From assembly GCF_002564005.1 (NCBI RefSeq), contig NZ_PDJG01000001.1:2666001-2730000 (forward strand): 64,000 bases of DNA. Direction: 5' to 3'. Source of the DNA: Sanguibacter antarcticus. Its GTDB lineage: Bacteria > Actinomycetota > Actinomycetes > Actinomycetales > Cellulomonadaceae. A program made the position numbers and the translations under genes. Shown piece by piece: positions 18,123-27,600 of this stretch; position 1 is the stretch's first letter, and each line of letters starts with the position of its first letter. The notes under the pieces were generated by a model that saw only the letters and a list, made by a program, of their open reading frames with translations, did no database searches and was not told the DNA's origin.

Positions 18123-18701
18123 ATGACCGAACAGGAAGCACGCACCCTTCGCGACCACCTCGCTGCTGCCCTCGACGCCGCGGCGCCTGGAGTCGACGCC
18201 CGTCTCGACACAGATCCGCAGGCACACCTCGACCTCGTAGCGGTCACACAGAAGGCCACGACCGAGACGGACGCGTTGCTGCGCGCAGCGGTCGACTCCG
18301 CCCGTGGTGCGGGCTGCACGTGGGAGCAGATCGGCGGGGTCCTGGGCATGACCCGTCAGGCGGCGCAGCAGCGCTATGGTCGCCGCTCCGAGGATCTCGT
18401 CGCTACGGGTCCACACACCATGACGCTCGCTCCGCTGACCGCCTTCAACGAGATGCGCGTCCTGGAGCGGGCAGGTCACCACGGGTGGCACTCCATCGGG
18501 TATGGCGCCTTCTTCCATGTGGTGACGCACTCCGAGCAGCAGTGGGAGCACGCACGCACCACCTTCCGGTCCGGGGCCCCGTCGGGCGAGGGCTGGGAGA
18601 AGGTCGGCGCCGGGTGGGGCTGGTGGACCTACTACGCCCGGCCGCTCACGAGCACCGCGCTGCCTGGCCCCGACGACGTCCGCGACCTCCTGGACGGCTG
18701 A
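18123..18701 (+). CDS. Helix-turn-helix protein, probable DNA-binding regulator
   Basis: 192 residues. Residues 53-85 (AVDSARGAGCTWEQIGGVLG then MTRQAAQQRYG) form a recognisable helix-turn-helix of the kind seen in many small actinobacterial DNA-binding proteins. The C-terminal half (about 95-185) is Trp/Gly-rich (GAGWGWWTYY) and unassigned; it may bind a ligand or partner. The gene has a leaderless promoter inside a palindrome, which suggests autoregulation. It is convergent with the HExxH gene. Confidence 0.7.
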   Translation: MTEQEARTLRDHLAAALDAAAPGVDARLDTDPQAHLDLVAVTQKATTETDALLRAAVDSARGAGCTWEQIGGVLGMTRQAAQQRYGRRSEDLVATGPHTMTLAPLTAFNEMRVLERAGHHGWHSIGYGAFFHVVTHSEQQWEHARTTFRSGAPSGEGWEKVGAGWGWWTYYARPLTSTALPGPDDVRDLLDG

Positions 18702-18723
18702 GCGTTCCTCGGCCCAGCGCTCA
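18699..18723. terminator. Small hairpin between convergent genes
   Basis: TGAGCG and CGCTCA arms with a 13-base loop span the stop codons of the convergent HTH and HExxH genes. The stem is short and has no U-tract. Confidence 0.35.
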
Positions 18724-20112
18724 ACCTGCGGCAGGCGTCGGGGAGAGCTGATCCTGGAGCGCCTTCAGGTCGGCGACCAGCGCCTCGATCCGGGCCCGCT
18801 CGGCCGTTGCTGCTGCTTCTGCTGCCACGAGCGCGGCCTCGCGCTCGGAGAGGTTCGCTGCGTCGCGCGACAGGAGACCCGCGGCAGACGTGAGGGTCTC
18901 CGCAGCAGCCGCCATGGGCAGGTCGGTCCCGTCCCACCACACCCAGGCCAGCCGCAACCGTGACCGTTGGTCCGCGGACATCGCTGCGACCTCGGCGGCC
19001 TTGGCGTCGTACGACTCCTCGTAGTACGCGACGGAAGCGCGGTCCGCATCGAGCTGTGCGCGCTCCTGCGCGTTCACCGTCTCCTGGGGAGCCGCCGCGG
19101 CCCAGGCTGCCTCGATCTCGGTGCTCATGTCGTCGAGCGCTCCCTGCCAGGCGGTGTGCACCGCGACGAGGGCCGCGCGGTCCTCGATGAAGCGCCCGTA
19201 GACCTCCTCGAGCCCGGGCGCCAGGCCGCCGTCACGCCAGAGCAGCGTCCCGACATAGGCGAAGAGCTCCGTCGGACGGTTCTCCGCGTTCTCTCCGACG
19301 GACCCGGCGATCTGCTCGAGGATCGGATCGTCGGCCGCGACGGTCGCCACCTCGGCTTCGAGGAGCGGTTCGAGCTCGTCCTGCTCGGCACCCGTGAGCC
19401 GGTCCCACGCCGCGTGCAGAGCCTCGTGCGCTGCCGTCTCGACGACGAATCCGTAGAGTCGCGGGTCCGTCGGCGCATAGAGCACGATCCCCCCTGTCCC
19501 ACCGGAGTAGCAGCCCACCACCTCGGAGCGCGGGAACAGCGACGCCGCGTGACCGTCGGTGCACCGCCCAGCGAAGGCCTCCGCGTCGAGGAGCTCTGGT
19601 TGTGTGGCGTAGAAGATCTCGCGTCCCTCGTCGGAGAGGTGCGCGGCGTCAGCGAGAGCGACGACCTCGGCGGTCGGCGGCATCCCTGACGCGACGGCGA
19701 CCGAGTCGACACCTGGCAGCGCGTCGAGCGCCGTGGCGATGCTGCTCGGCAGCCCGCCTGCCCCGTTCGTCAGCCACCAGGAGCTGCCGAGCGCAGCGAC
19801 GACGACGAACGTCGCGAGCGGCACCACGCGACCGCCACGATGCCCAGACGACCGTCCTGTCCTCTGCGTCCGCCGGCGAGACCTGGCATGGGTTGGTCGA
19901 CCAGCACGCTCTGGTCGGCCAGCATGCTCTGGTCGGCCAGCATGCTCTGGTCGGCCAGCATGCTCTGGTCGGCCAGCATGCTCTGGTCGGCCAGCATGCT
20001 CTGGTCGGCCAGCATGCTCTGGGGCTGCTGCGACCCGCGTCGCCTCGTCGAGCGCCCACTGCGGCACACGCCCGGAGGGCGAACGAGGAAGGTCGTCTGG
20101 GGTAGAGAGCAC
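18721..20112 (-). CDS. Membrane-anchored HExxH protein with AGRPEH repeats
   Basis: About 463 residues. The N-terminal cytosolic part holds seven copies of a six-residue PEHAGR-type repeat (about 30-73), then a basic stretch, one membrane helix (about 96-114, VVPLATFVVVAALGSSWW) and an extracytoplasmic domain. That domain contains ETAAHEALHAAWD with an HExxH motif (about 229-233), suggesting a zinc peptidase-like fold. A long helical, Ala/Glu-rich C-terminus (about 395-460) looks like a coiled coil. No family is recognised. Start GTG at 20112 is chosen because GATACT lies six bases upstream, the leaderless layout; GTG at 20157 is an alternative. Confidence 0.6.
   Translation of the reverse strand: MLSTPDDLPRSPSGRVPQWALDEATRVAAAPEHAGRPEHAGRPEHAGRPEHAGRPEHAGRPEHAGRPERAGRPTHARSRRRTQRTGRSSGHRGGRVVPLATFVVVAALGSSWWLTNGAGGLPSSIATALDALPGVDSVAVASGMPPTAEVVALADAAHLSDEGREIFYATQPELLDAEAFAGRCTDGHAASLFPRSEVVGCYSGGTGGIVLYAPTDPRLYGFVVETAAHEALHAAWDRLTGAEQDELEPLLEAEVATVAADDPILEQIAGSVGENAENRPTELFAYVGTLLWRDGGLAPGLEEVYGRFIEDRAALVAVHTAWQGALDDMSTEIEAAWAAAAPQETVNAQERAQLDADRASVAYYEESYDAKAAEVAAMSADQRSRLRLAWVWWDGTDLPMAAAAETLTSAAGLLSRDAANLSEREAALVAAEAAATAERARIEALVADLKALQDQLSPTPAAG
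19895..20020. repeat. 18-bp tandem repeat array, seven units
   Basis: Six perfect copies of an 18-base unit (19913-20020, unit beginning GGTCGGCCAGCATGCTCT) follow one copy with two substitutions (19895-19912). On the minus strand they encode the PEHAGR repeats of the membrane protein. The identity at every base suggests recent expansion by slippage or unequal crossover and hence variable copy number. Confidence 0.95.
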
Positions 20113-20202
20113 ACCCTCAGTATCGACGGCCAGCCTGTGGACATGAGAATCGAACACGCCGTCGCGTGACTCATGCCACTGCTGCCACTGCCACAACGAC
20201 GA

Positions 20203-20230
20203 ACGGCCCCACTCTCTCGAGTGGAGCCGT
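20203..20230 (-). terminator. Terminator downstream of tRNA-Arg
   Basis: A 12-bp stem with one mismatch (ACGGCCCCACTC against GAGTGGAGCCGT) and a tiny loop, located 13 bases after the 3' end of tRNA-Arg. Confidence 0.65.
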
Positions 20231-20242
20231 AGGTGCTAGATG

Positions 20243-20315
20243 TGCGCCCGGAGGGATTCGAACCCCCAACCTTCTGATCCGTAGTCAGATGCTCTATCCG
20301 TTGAGCTACGGGCGC
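20243..20315 (-). tRNA. tRNA-Arg (anticodon ACG)
   Basis: A 73-base cloverleaf. The acceptor stem GCGCCCG/CGGGCGC has discriminator A, the D arm is AGCTCAACGGATAGAGC, the anticodon loop CTACGGA carries ACG, and the T arm contains GGTTCGAATC. No CCA is encoded. Adenosine 34 would be deaminated to inosine to read CGN codons. Confidence 0.95.
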
Positions 20316-20442
20316 GTGATGCAGACCGGTGCGAACACCGACCGACGAGAACATTACCGTGCTGCCGCACAGATCCCAAACCGATCCCACGTGACGCCCG
20401 CCACCCGACCGTCAGGCGGCCGTTTCGCCAGCCCCGCGCACG

Positions 20443-20477
20443 ACGAAGGGCCCCGGTCATCGACCGGGGCCCTTCGT
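20443..20477 (-). terminator. Strong terminator downstream of tRNA-Ser (GCU)
   Basis: A perfect 16-bp stem (ACGAAGGGCCCCGGTC and its complement) with a 3-base loop, located five bases past the tRNA-Ser 3' end. Confidence 0.85.
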
Positions 20478-20481
20478 GAAG

Positions 20482-20570
20482 CGGAGACGGAGGGATTCGA
20501 ACCCTCGGACGGGTTTCCCCGTCACCACCTTAGCAGGGTGGCGCACTAGACCGGGCTATGCGACGTCTCC
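20482..20570 (-). tRNA. tRNA-Ser (anticodon GCT)
   Basis: An 89-base class II tRNA. The acceptor stem GGAGACG/CGTCTCC has discriminator G, the anticodon loop CTGCTAA carries GCT, the long variable arm is ACGGGGAAACCCGT, and the T arm has GGTTCGAATCC. No CCA is encoded. It decodes AGC/AGU. Confidence 0.95.
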
Positions 20571-20648
20571 TCGAGCACCCACGGAGGACAGATCTTCTGC
20601 GGGCTGTGCAAGGGTACCTGCCAGGCAGTCCCCACAGCAAAACGGACG

Positions 20649-21932
20649 TCAGCGCGGCGCCCGCGTCCACGACCGGTCGGTAACGGTGCGGGCGATGGTC
20701 AGCCCGATCGCCAGCGCGACGACGATGAACGTCGCCTGCACCCCGAACGCGAGGGCCTCGACCGTCTGGCCGTCGTTGAGGAAGTAGATCGCACGGTACG
20801 CCGCCGCGCCCGGCACCATGATGACCACGGCAGGAACAGACAGCGTGATCCGCGGGACGTTCATCCGAGGCGCGACGAGGTTCGCGAGAACACCGACCAG
20901 GAGCCCCGCGAGGCACGCAGCCCCCTGCGGGATGATGCCGAGGTCGATGATCTCCAGCCGGAGCGTGTTCGCGACCATCCCGATGAGGGCCGCAGCGAGA
21001 GCGACCCGCCACCGGCTGTTGAAAAGCAGGGCGAACCCCCACACCCCGGCCGCGCTGGCCGCGAGCCGCAGGCCGGTCTCCAGCGCGGTCGACAACGACA
21101 AGGGCTCAGCCGGGTTAGGGGTGAGACCCATGACCGCGGAGACAGCCCACACGCTCAGCGCCGCGGACGTCATGATCATGAGCGCGTAGGTGAGCCGCGA
21201 GACGCCCGCCGAGAAGTCGAGCCGTGACAGGTCCAGGCCCGCAGTCACCAGCGGGAACCCCGGGACGAGGAAGAGGACCGCCGAGATGTAGCCGCTCTCG
21301 TGGATGGACGAGACGACACCCGCCTGGAACAGGACGTTGACGATGCTGAGGTAGACGACGCTCGCGATCGCCGCCGACAGCATCGTCACACCGAGCTGGT
21401 TGTACCCCCGGTGCAGCAGCGCGCGCCGTGTCAGCTGCCCCAGGCCCGCCCCGAAGAAGACGACGAGGACCTCCACCGGCCCACCGTTGTTGAGGAACGC
21501 GAAGGCTGCGCACGCGATGGCCGCGAAGAGCGCGTTGGGCACAGGGCCGTAGAGCGGCGGGGTCGCTTGGATCTCGTCGAGCCGACGCTCCAGCTCCTCC
21601 GTGGAGAAGCCGGGCGCGAGGCTCGCGCACAGGCGCTCGAGCGCGGCGATCCGTGCGGCGTTCACGCCGATAGCGGGGCTCTGGACCACCTCTGTGCGGA
21701 AGATCGGACCACGGTGGCACGTCGCGGTGATCTCGTTGACCGTCACCTGCGCCTGCACGCTGTCGATACCGAACGCGCGCCCCACCTGGTGCATGGCGAT
21801 CTTCACGCGGTAGCTGCCGCTCCCTGCGCTGAGGAGCATGGTCCCGACCCGCAGGACGAGCCGTGACTGGCGGATGAAGCCGACGGGTTCGAGGGCGTCT
21901 TCGAGCGTGCCGGGGCTAGCGGGATCTGTCAC
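20649..21932 (-). CDS. ThrE-type threonine/serine exporter
   Basis: 427 residues. The N-terminal DUF1212-type cytosolic part includes the GTMLLSAGSGSYRVK block, and about ten membrane helices follow, the last five being the DUF3815-like half. The single-chain fusion of both halves is the ThrE arrangement known from Corynebacterium, which exports threonine and serine using the proton gradient. The GTG start at 21932 gives the expected N-terminus; the ribosome binding site is poor. Substrate specificity is inferred from the family. Confidence 0.88.
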   Translation of the reverse strand: MTDPASPGTLEDALEPVGFIRQSRLVLRVGTMLLSAGSGSYRVKIAMHQVGRAFGIDSVQAQVTVNEITATCHRGPIFRTEVVQSPAIGVNAARIAALERLCASLAPGFSTEELERRLDEIQATPPLYGPVPNALFAAIACAAFAFLNNGGPVEVLVVFFGAGLGQLTRRALLHRGYNQLGVTMLSAAIASVVYLSIVNVLFQAGVVSSIHESGYISAVLFLVPGFPLVTAGLDLSRLDFSAGVSRLTYALMIMTSAALSVWAVSAVMGLTPNPAEPLSLSTALETGLRLAASAAGVWGFALLFNSRWRVALAAALIGMVANTLRLEIIDLGIIPQGAACLAGLLVGVLANLVAPRMNVPRITLSVPAVVIMVPGAAAYRAIYFLNDGQTVEALAFGVQATFIVVALAIGLTIARTVTDRSWTRAPR

Positions 21933-21962
21933 CCGACCATCATCTCCCGATCCGGGGCCAGA

Positions 21963-22742
21963 TCAGTATCTCGCGAACACCTGTGTCGCCCACGCCGTCC
22001 CCGCAGCATCGACGTGATATCCGATCCCGACGTCCGTGTAGGTCGACCCCAAGATGTTCTTCCGGTGACCAGGGCTGTTCATCCAGTTCGTGTGGATGGT
22101 GCCCGCGAGGTCGGCGTAGCCGCCGGCGTACGCGATGTTCTCGGCCAAGGCGCGCCACCCAGCCGGGATCTGCGTCGACACCGACGGGTTGTGCACCATC
22201 GCACCGGTCGCCGCCATGTTCGCGCTCCACGACTGCGCCACGGCCGCGAGGCTGTCGTTGTACGCCAGAGCCGGAAGCCCCGCCGCGGCACGGGAGCTGT
22301 TGAGCGCCGAGAAGAGCGCCTGCGTCCCGGCGCTGTTCGGCGCACCAGAGGCGATCGCGACGGTCGCGGCGGCGGCTACAGGCTCGGACACTGGCGCAGG
22401 AGGGGCTTCGGGGGCAGGCGCCGGCGCCTCGGGGGGTTCAGGCGCCGGAACAGGCTGCGGTACCGGCTGTGGAACATTCTCAGGCTCCGGAGCCGGAACC
22501 GGGGCAGGCGCCAGCGTCGCCTCGACAGGCACGGCCGGCGCCTCGACCGCCGGAGGCGGATCGACGGGGGCCGGGGCAGCCGTAGCGACCTGTGAGTCGT
22601 GACGTGCTGGGTCAGGCGACGAGGCATGGGCCCGCTCGAGGGCGACCTCCAGTGCCGGCGCCTCGGCTGAGGTGGCCGCAGAGCCCGCAGACAAGAGCGT
22701 CAGAACGAGCACGGACGTTGCGACGGCGATCGTGGACTTCAC
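21963..22742 (-). CDS. Secreted CAP (SCP/PR-1) domain protein
   Basis: 259 residues. A Sec signal peptide (about 1-28, MKSTIAVATSVLVLTLLSAG, cleavage near TSAEA) is followed by a Pro/Ala/Glu-rich linker (about 55-130) and a CAP domain (about 140-259). The CAP domain shows HNPSV, ENIAYAG, HTNWMNSPGHRKNIL and YTDVGIGY, the family's conserved core. The protein is extracellular and the molecular activity of bacterial CAP proteins is not settled. GTG at 22742 with GGGGGAGAG at six bases is preferred to an upstream ATG, since it begins exactly at the signal peptide. Confidence 0.92.
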   Translation of the reverse strand: MKSTIAVATSVLVLTLLSAGSAATSAEAPALEVALERAHASSPDPARHDSQVATAAPAPVDPPPAVEAPAVPVEATLAPAPVPAPEPENVPQPVPQPVPAPEPPEAPAPAPEAPPAPVSEPVAAAATVAIASGAPNSAGTQALFSALNSSRAAAGLPALAYNDSLAAVAQSWSANMAATGAMVHNPSVSTQIPAGWRALAENIAYAGGYADLAGTIHTNWMNSPGHRKNILGSTYTDVGIGYHVDAAGTAWATQVFARY

Positions 22743-22760
22743 GCGGTTCTCTCCCCCTGT

Positions 22761-22796
22761 CGATACGCATCCCCAGAGCAGATGACCGATATGCGG
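22761..22796. promoter_or_regulatory. Two near-identical decamers upstream of the CAP gene
   Basis: CGATACGCAT (22761-22770) and CGATATGCGG (22787-22796) are direct near-repeats 26 bases apart, starting 19 bases before the CAP gene start. They could be activator or repressor sites, or chance. Confidence 0.3.
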
Positions 22797-22895
22797 CCCT
22801 TCTGCAGTTCTGGGCAAACGTTGCTCGTCTTACCATCGACGGAGACGGGGCGACTCGCGAGCCCCTGGGCCAAACTTCACCCGCTCCACGCACGA

Positions 22896-22933
22896 CGACG
22901 CCCCTCCCCCAGCAGGCTGGGAAAGGGGCGTCG
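22896..22933 (-). terminator. Terminator downstream of tRNA-Ser (UGA)
   Basis: The arms CGACGCCCCT and AGGGGCGTCG form a perfect 10-bp stem, extended inward by CCCAGC/GCTGGG-like pairing. It lies 14 bases after the tRNA-Ser 3' end. Confidence 0.8.
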
Positions 22934-22946
22934 ACATGGTCCGCGG

Positions 22947-23031
22947 CGGAGGGCGAGGGATTCGAACCCCCGGTTACTTTCGCAACAACGGTTTTCAAGA
23001 CCGTCACATTAGGCCGCTCTGTCAGCCCTCC
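22947..23031 (-). tRNA. tRNA-Ser (anticodon TGA)
   Basis: An 85-base class II tRNA. The acceptor stem GGAGGGC/GCCCTCC has discriminator G, the anticodon loop CTTGAAA carries TGA, a variable arm follows, and the T arm has GGTTCGAATCC. No CCA is encoded. It decodes UCA and other UCN codons. Confidence 0.95.
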
Positions 23032-23154
23032 ATGGTGGTGCCGTGCAGCTCCTGGTCAGGGGCAGCACAGAGCACACAGTGTGACATGGCGGACCATCAG
23101 GGATCGAACTCGTCTCGCTGCGTGCGCGACGACCCGGTCCGGGGTGGTGAGAGG

Positions 23155-23772
23155 TCAGGCGGCGCGCAGCTGCTGCATGGCGTGCTGCACGAGGGCGATG
23201 AGGGACTGCTTCGTCGCCGCACGTGACCGCGCGTCCGTGTAGAGCATCGGCACGTGGGCTGGGATCTGGAGCGCCTCGCGAACGTCCTCGAGCCGGTGCT
23301 TTGCCACACCGTCGAAGCAGTTCACACCGACGACGAACGGGATACCACGCGACTCGAAGTAGTCGACGGCCGGGAAGCACTGCTCCAGACGGTCGGTGTC
23401 CACGAGCACGACAGCTCCGATCGCACCGCGCACCAGGTCGTCCCACATGAAGAGGAAGCGGTCCTGGCCCGGCGTCCCGAACAGGTACAGCCACAGCGAA
23501 CCGGGCAGCTCGATGCGACCGAAGTCCATCGCCACGGTCGTCGTCGTCTTGCGGTCAGACACGCCACCTGCGTCATCGACCCCGACCGAGTGCTCGGTCA
23601 TGGCGGCCTCGGTGTTGAGCGGCTCGATGTCAGAGATCGAACCGATGAAGGTCGTCTTTCCGACGGCAAAGCCACCTGCAACAACGATCTTGACGACGGT
23701 GGGTGCACCTGCAGGCTTGGGGGGCGTCGCCGTGGGGGCGTTCGCGTTGCCGCTAGAGGGCGGAAATACCAT
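23155..23772 (-). CDS. cvnD: Conservon GTPase (CvnD/MglA-like)
   Basis: 205 residues. A Pro/Ala-rich N-terminus of about 20 residues precedes a Ras-like GTPase fold: VAGGFAVGKTTFIGS (P loop), the switch region with RKTTTTVAMDFG, LFGTPGQDRF (G3) and VGVNCFDG (G4, with C in place of K). It is the last gene of the conservon and overlaps the DUF742 gene by 20 bases. In Streptomyces the four Cvn proteins form a membrane-associated complex likened to a G-protein-coupled receptor system; the output here is unknown. The ATG at 23772 has GGAGAG ten bases upstream. Confidence 0.9.
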   Translation of the reverse strand: MVFPPSSGNANAPTATPPKPAGAPTVVKIVVAGGFAVGKTTFIGSISDIEPLNTEAAMTEHSVGVDDAGGVSDRKTTTTVAMDFGRIELPGSLWLYLFGTPGQDRFLFMWDDLVRGAIGAVVLVDTDRLEQCFPAVDYFESRGIPFVVGVNCFDGVAKHRLEDVREALQIPAHVPMLYTDARSRAATKQSLIALVQHAMQQLRAA

Positions 23773-24163
23773 TGAGAACACTCTCCAACACACTCAGGGA
23801 CAGAGCCGGGTTCTGGCCGTGACCGGTGTGAACATTAACGGGCGTTGACGTGTGGATGGTGAGGAACCCATCGTCGGCTAGGTCGGCGATGAGGATCCGC
23901 ACCACGCCGAGGGGCATCCGCAGCAGAGCGGAGACCTCGGCGATCGACACGTAGTTGTGAGCGGCGTGGCTGAGGATCGATCGCTTCTCCGGGGGAAGCC
24001 CACGGCTGTCCACAGCCCCTGGCATAACCTCGATCAGCGTCTCGAGAGGCAAGCTAGAGGTTGCAGAACGTACGCGTCCACCAGTCACAGCGTAGGGGCG
24101 CACGGTCGCGGCCTCGAAGTGCTCGCCATCCATCGCGTGCGAGTTCGACGTGAAGTTCGACAT
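23753..24163 (-). CDS. cvnC: Conservon DUF742 protein (CvnC)
   Basis: 136 residues. The family blocks VRPYAVTGGRVRS, LPLETLIEV, SHAAHNYVSIAEVSALLRMPLGVVRILIADL and a C-terminal VLESVLNGIS are clear; the central part forms a winged-helix-like fold. It lies 14 bases after the roadblock gene and overlaps the GTPase gene. In conservons DUF742 is thought to bridge the roadblock protein and the GTPase. Confidence 0.92.
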   Translation of the reverse strand: MSNFTSNSHAMDGEHFEAATVRPYAVTGGRVRSATSSLPLETLIEVMPGAVDSRGLPPEKRSILSHAAHNYVSIAEVSALLRMPLGVVRILIADLADDGFLTIHTSTPVNVHTGHGQNPALSLSVLESVLNGISAL

Positions 24164-24177
24164 AGTTCTGACCTACC

Positions 24178-24627
24178 TCATCCGATCGGCGCTCGAATTG
24201 CTCCGTCAACGGGAAGGCTACCCCGCATCTCTGAGATAAGCTGCGGCGTCAGCGTCGCTTCTGTACGAGAGACGAGCATTGCCATCTCATAGCCGATAAG
24301 TCCCACGTCACAGGTCGAGTCGGCGACTGCGGCAAGCACAGAGCCGTTCGAGACGTTCATGAGGAACAAGAATCCGTTGTCCATCTCGATGATGGCCTGG
24401 CGAACGGCACCGCCGTTGAGCTGGCGGGACGCACCTCGGGTCAGGCTCGACATACCAGAGACGATGGCGGCCAGCTGGTCACCGCTCGTCCGGTCAAGGT
24501 TCTCCGACATGGCCATGAGAAGCCCGTCGGCAGACACCACCAGTGTGTGACGGGTGCCTGGAACAGTCCTGACGAAGTTGTCGAGCAACCAACCAAAGTT
24601 CGTCGCCTCAGTGCTGAGAGCGCTCAC
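24178..24627 (-). CDS. cvnB: Conservon roadblock/LC7 protein (CvnB)
   Basis: 149 residues. Characteristic roadblock/LC7 sequence includes WLLDNFVRTVPGTRHTLVVS, ADGLLMAMSENLDR and GFLFLMNVSNGSVLAAVA. These proteins dimerise and regulate small GTPases of the MglA/CvnD type. The GTG start at 24627 follows GGAGGAAGC, a strong ribosome binding site. The gene lies 35 bases after the sensor kinase. Confidence 0.93.
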   Translation of the reverse strand: MSALSTEATNFGWLLDNFVRTVPGTRHTLVVSADGLLMAMSENLDRTSGDQLAAIVSGMSSLTRGASRQLNGGAVRQAIIEMDNGFLFLMNVSNGSVLAAVADSTCDVGLIGYEMAMLVSRTEATLTPQLISEMRGSLPVDGAIRAPIG

Positions 24628-24662
24628 GCTTCCTCCTTTTCCGATGCCTCAGTGGCGATTGA

Positions 24663-27600
24663 TCAACGCGGCCGGGGCGCCGAGTCGGGAACAGTATTCA
24701 TCACGGTGCCGTCATCCGATGTCCGGTGATCAGCACCTCGGTTGTCAGCTGTTTCGGCACCCGGCGTCTGACGACCACGTGATGTGGCCGACTGGAACGC
24801 CGAGAGTCGGGATCGAAGCTCTGCCGCGTCGCGGCTGATCTTCTGCGAGGCCACGTCGTCGGTGGAAGCCGCGACCTGCCCACGTGTCCGGCGGGTCAGC
24901 CCGCCGGCCTGGTCCGTGTCGACTGCTGCCGGACGATATGCCGACAGCTGGCTCAACTCGGAAAGTGCTTGTTCCTGGATGTTCGACCGCATGGCGAGCA
25001 TCGAGGCGATGTCCCCGTTGATCTGGCTCGGGGGTGTCCAGCTCTCGCCGGCGTCCCCGCCACTCGACGGAAGATCTGTGTGGGGAACCGGCGCCGCGGG
25101 GGACTGCGGTGCAGCTCCAGGACGGTGCGGGCTCCACATGTTGCCGCGCGCGTCGTTCGCGGACGGCGGACCGACGCGCAGCGACTGCGGTGCAGCCTGG
25201 TCGGCAGCGAACGGGGCGAACTGCTGAGCCCGCATCGTGCCGCTGACCTGCTGGTCGTCACCCCGGTCGTTCGACGGCACGTAGCTCTGGGAGCCTCCCG
25301 TCGAACGGTCCGTCCCGGTCGAGCCGTGGTCGGGCTCAGGTACGAACATCGGGCGGGGAGCCTGCATGGCAGCGACCTGCTGCACCGGGACCTCGGCCGT
25401 GGCAGGTGGCTGCTCGTCGTCACCGCGGCGGCGGAGCCACGCGAACGGTCCACGTCGAGAAGCCTCGGCCGTGTGTCGCGCGTTCCCGCGCCGGGTCGGC
25501 GCATCAGCGACGACGTCAGCGAAGCTCGGGAGCGTCGGTGTGTTCGCGACCGTCGGCGCCCACTGCGGGGACTGCTCGTCCTGAGCGCTCGGCTCTGGTC
25601 GGGCCGACTCCGGTCGACGTGGGGTCTCGCCCTGCTGCGGGTATGTGGGCTCGCGGCGCTGCGTGGGCTCGAAGGGGCGCTCAGCCTCGACACGCGGCTC
25701 TGCCGGACGGTACTGCTCCGGCGGACGCTGCGGCTCGATCGGGCGCAGAGGCTCGATCGGCCGGTAGGCTTCCTCGGCGGGCTGGCTCCGAGGCGTGGAG
25801 TCGCCGAAGGCGCCTCTCGTCCTCAGCGGTGCAGCTGCCTGGGGTGCGACGGGGGCTGCGGGCGCCTCAGGCGAGGCCAGCGGCTCGAAGCGCTCGACGG
25901 GCTGGAAGCCGCGCGACTCCTGGTAGGCCTGGACCTGTGCAGCCGTGCGTGTCGGCGGTTCGACCGGCGCGTCACGGTTCTCAGAGCTGCCCAGCGGCTC
26001 GAAGCGCTGGACGGGCTCGAAGATCTCAGGCTCAGCCTCACGCTGGACGGGAGGGGCGACTCGCGGCGGCGGGCTGCCGAACGACGGAAGCGGCTCGAAC
26101 TGCTGCACGGGCTCGAACGTCGACTCGTCGCTGTCAGCCTGAGGCTGCCACTGAGGCTCCTCCACCTGCCACGCGAGCTCGTCCTCGTCCGGCTGGAGGC
26201 CGGGGACGACCATCGGGCGCTGCGGCTGCTCAGGCTCGACGGGTGCGGGGACCTCGAAGTGCAGGCCTGCCGTCGACGGTGCGCTGTGCTCGACGCGGTC
26301 GACGTGCTCGTCGACGGGGGCGTAGGCGTCGGGCTGAGAGTACTGCGAGTCGAACTCGCCCAGCTCAGACACGGGGACCGGGTCGTGCTCGTCGATCGTG
26401 TACTGGGACCGGGTGAGCTCCGAGGGGTCGAAGCGGCTCTCGCTCAGCTTGCCGCCACCGGACATCGGCGACTCGTGCTGGAGGCCACGCTCGGGTTCGG
26501 GCTCAGGCTCCGGAGCGACGGTCTCTTCGCGAGGTTCGTCGTGCTCGACCGGCAGCTCTGTCGGCGCGTCAGCCTCGACCGAGCTCCGGGTGCGGAACTT
26601 GTTGAACATCGCGCTACGACGTTCGCCGTCGAGGATGGGCTCGTCCTGCACGGGCTCGAGGTGCCCGAACGAGACGGGAGCCTCGGTACCGCGTGCACGG
26701 CTCGGGAGGCCGAGCGGGAGACGCTCTCCGAGCGCCTGGGGCGGGCTCCAGTTGAGGTCTCCGGGGCTCGAGAGGTCGATCGCCGGGTTGGCGGACTCGA
26801 GCGGAGGCAGGACCATCGCGCTCTGGGTGTCCGACACGTCAGGCGTGCTGGCGACGGCCGGCGTCTCGGTGGTGCTCGACGAGCTGCGACGACGCGGCAT
26901 GCCGACGCTCGTGGCTCCGTCGGTGAGCGCCTCGAGGTCGACGGGCACAGCCATCTCGGCCTCGGGGGCCATCCACTGCTCGGTCGCCTGGCGGTTCGAG
27001 GCGCTCAAGGGATCTGTCGGTCCCTGGAGCGGCACGTCGCTGTCGTCGACGAAGAGGCCTGCCGGGAAGGAGACCGTGGCCACCGTTCCTGCGCTGCCGT
27101 CGCTCGCACGAGCGAAGAGGACATGGGCGCCGAGACGGTCGGAGAGCCGGCCGACCACGAAGAGGCCGAGGCGCTGGACACCGATGACGTCGGACGCGGA
27201 GCGGGACGCGACCTTGATGTTCGCGGCCTCGATGTCCTCGGGGCTCATGCCGAGGCCGTGGTCGCGGACCTCGACGGTGACGTAGCGGGACGTCCGGTTC
27301 GTCGTGACCTCGACGGGCGAGTGCGGCTCGGAGAACATCGTCGCGTTCTCGAGGAGCTCGGCGATGAGGTGCGCGGCGTTGAGCGCGTTGTGCCCGAGGA
27401 TGAGCGGGTCGGCCTCGAGGTTGAGTCGGACCCGGTCGTACAGCTCGATCTCGGAAGAAGCCGTGCGCACGACGTCGGAGACGGGCATCGGCTGGCGCAC
27501 GCGTCGACCGGAGTCGATGCCGGCGAGCACGAGGAGCGACTCGGAGTTGCGGCGCATCCGGGTTGCGAGGTGGTCGAGGCGGAAGAGGTTGGCGAGGACG

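Noticed and set aside
19895..20020. Short repeats at regular spacing considered as a CRISPR array
   Set aside because: The 18-base units abut with no spacers and are in frame in a protein-coding gene.
20243..23031. tRNA genes as integration sites for a mobile element
   Set aside because: No integrase, no duplicated tRNA 3' end and no change of gene content between them.
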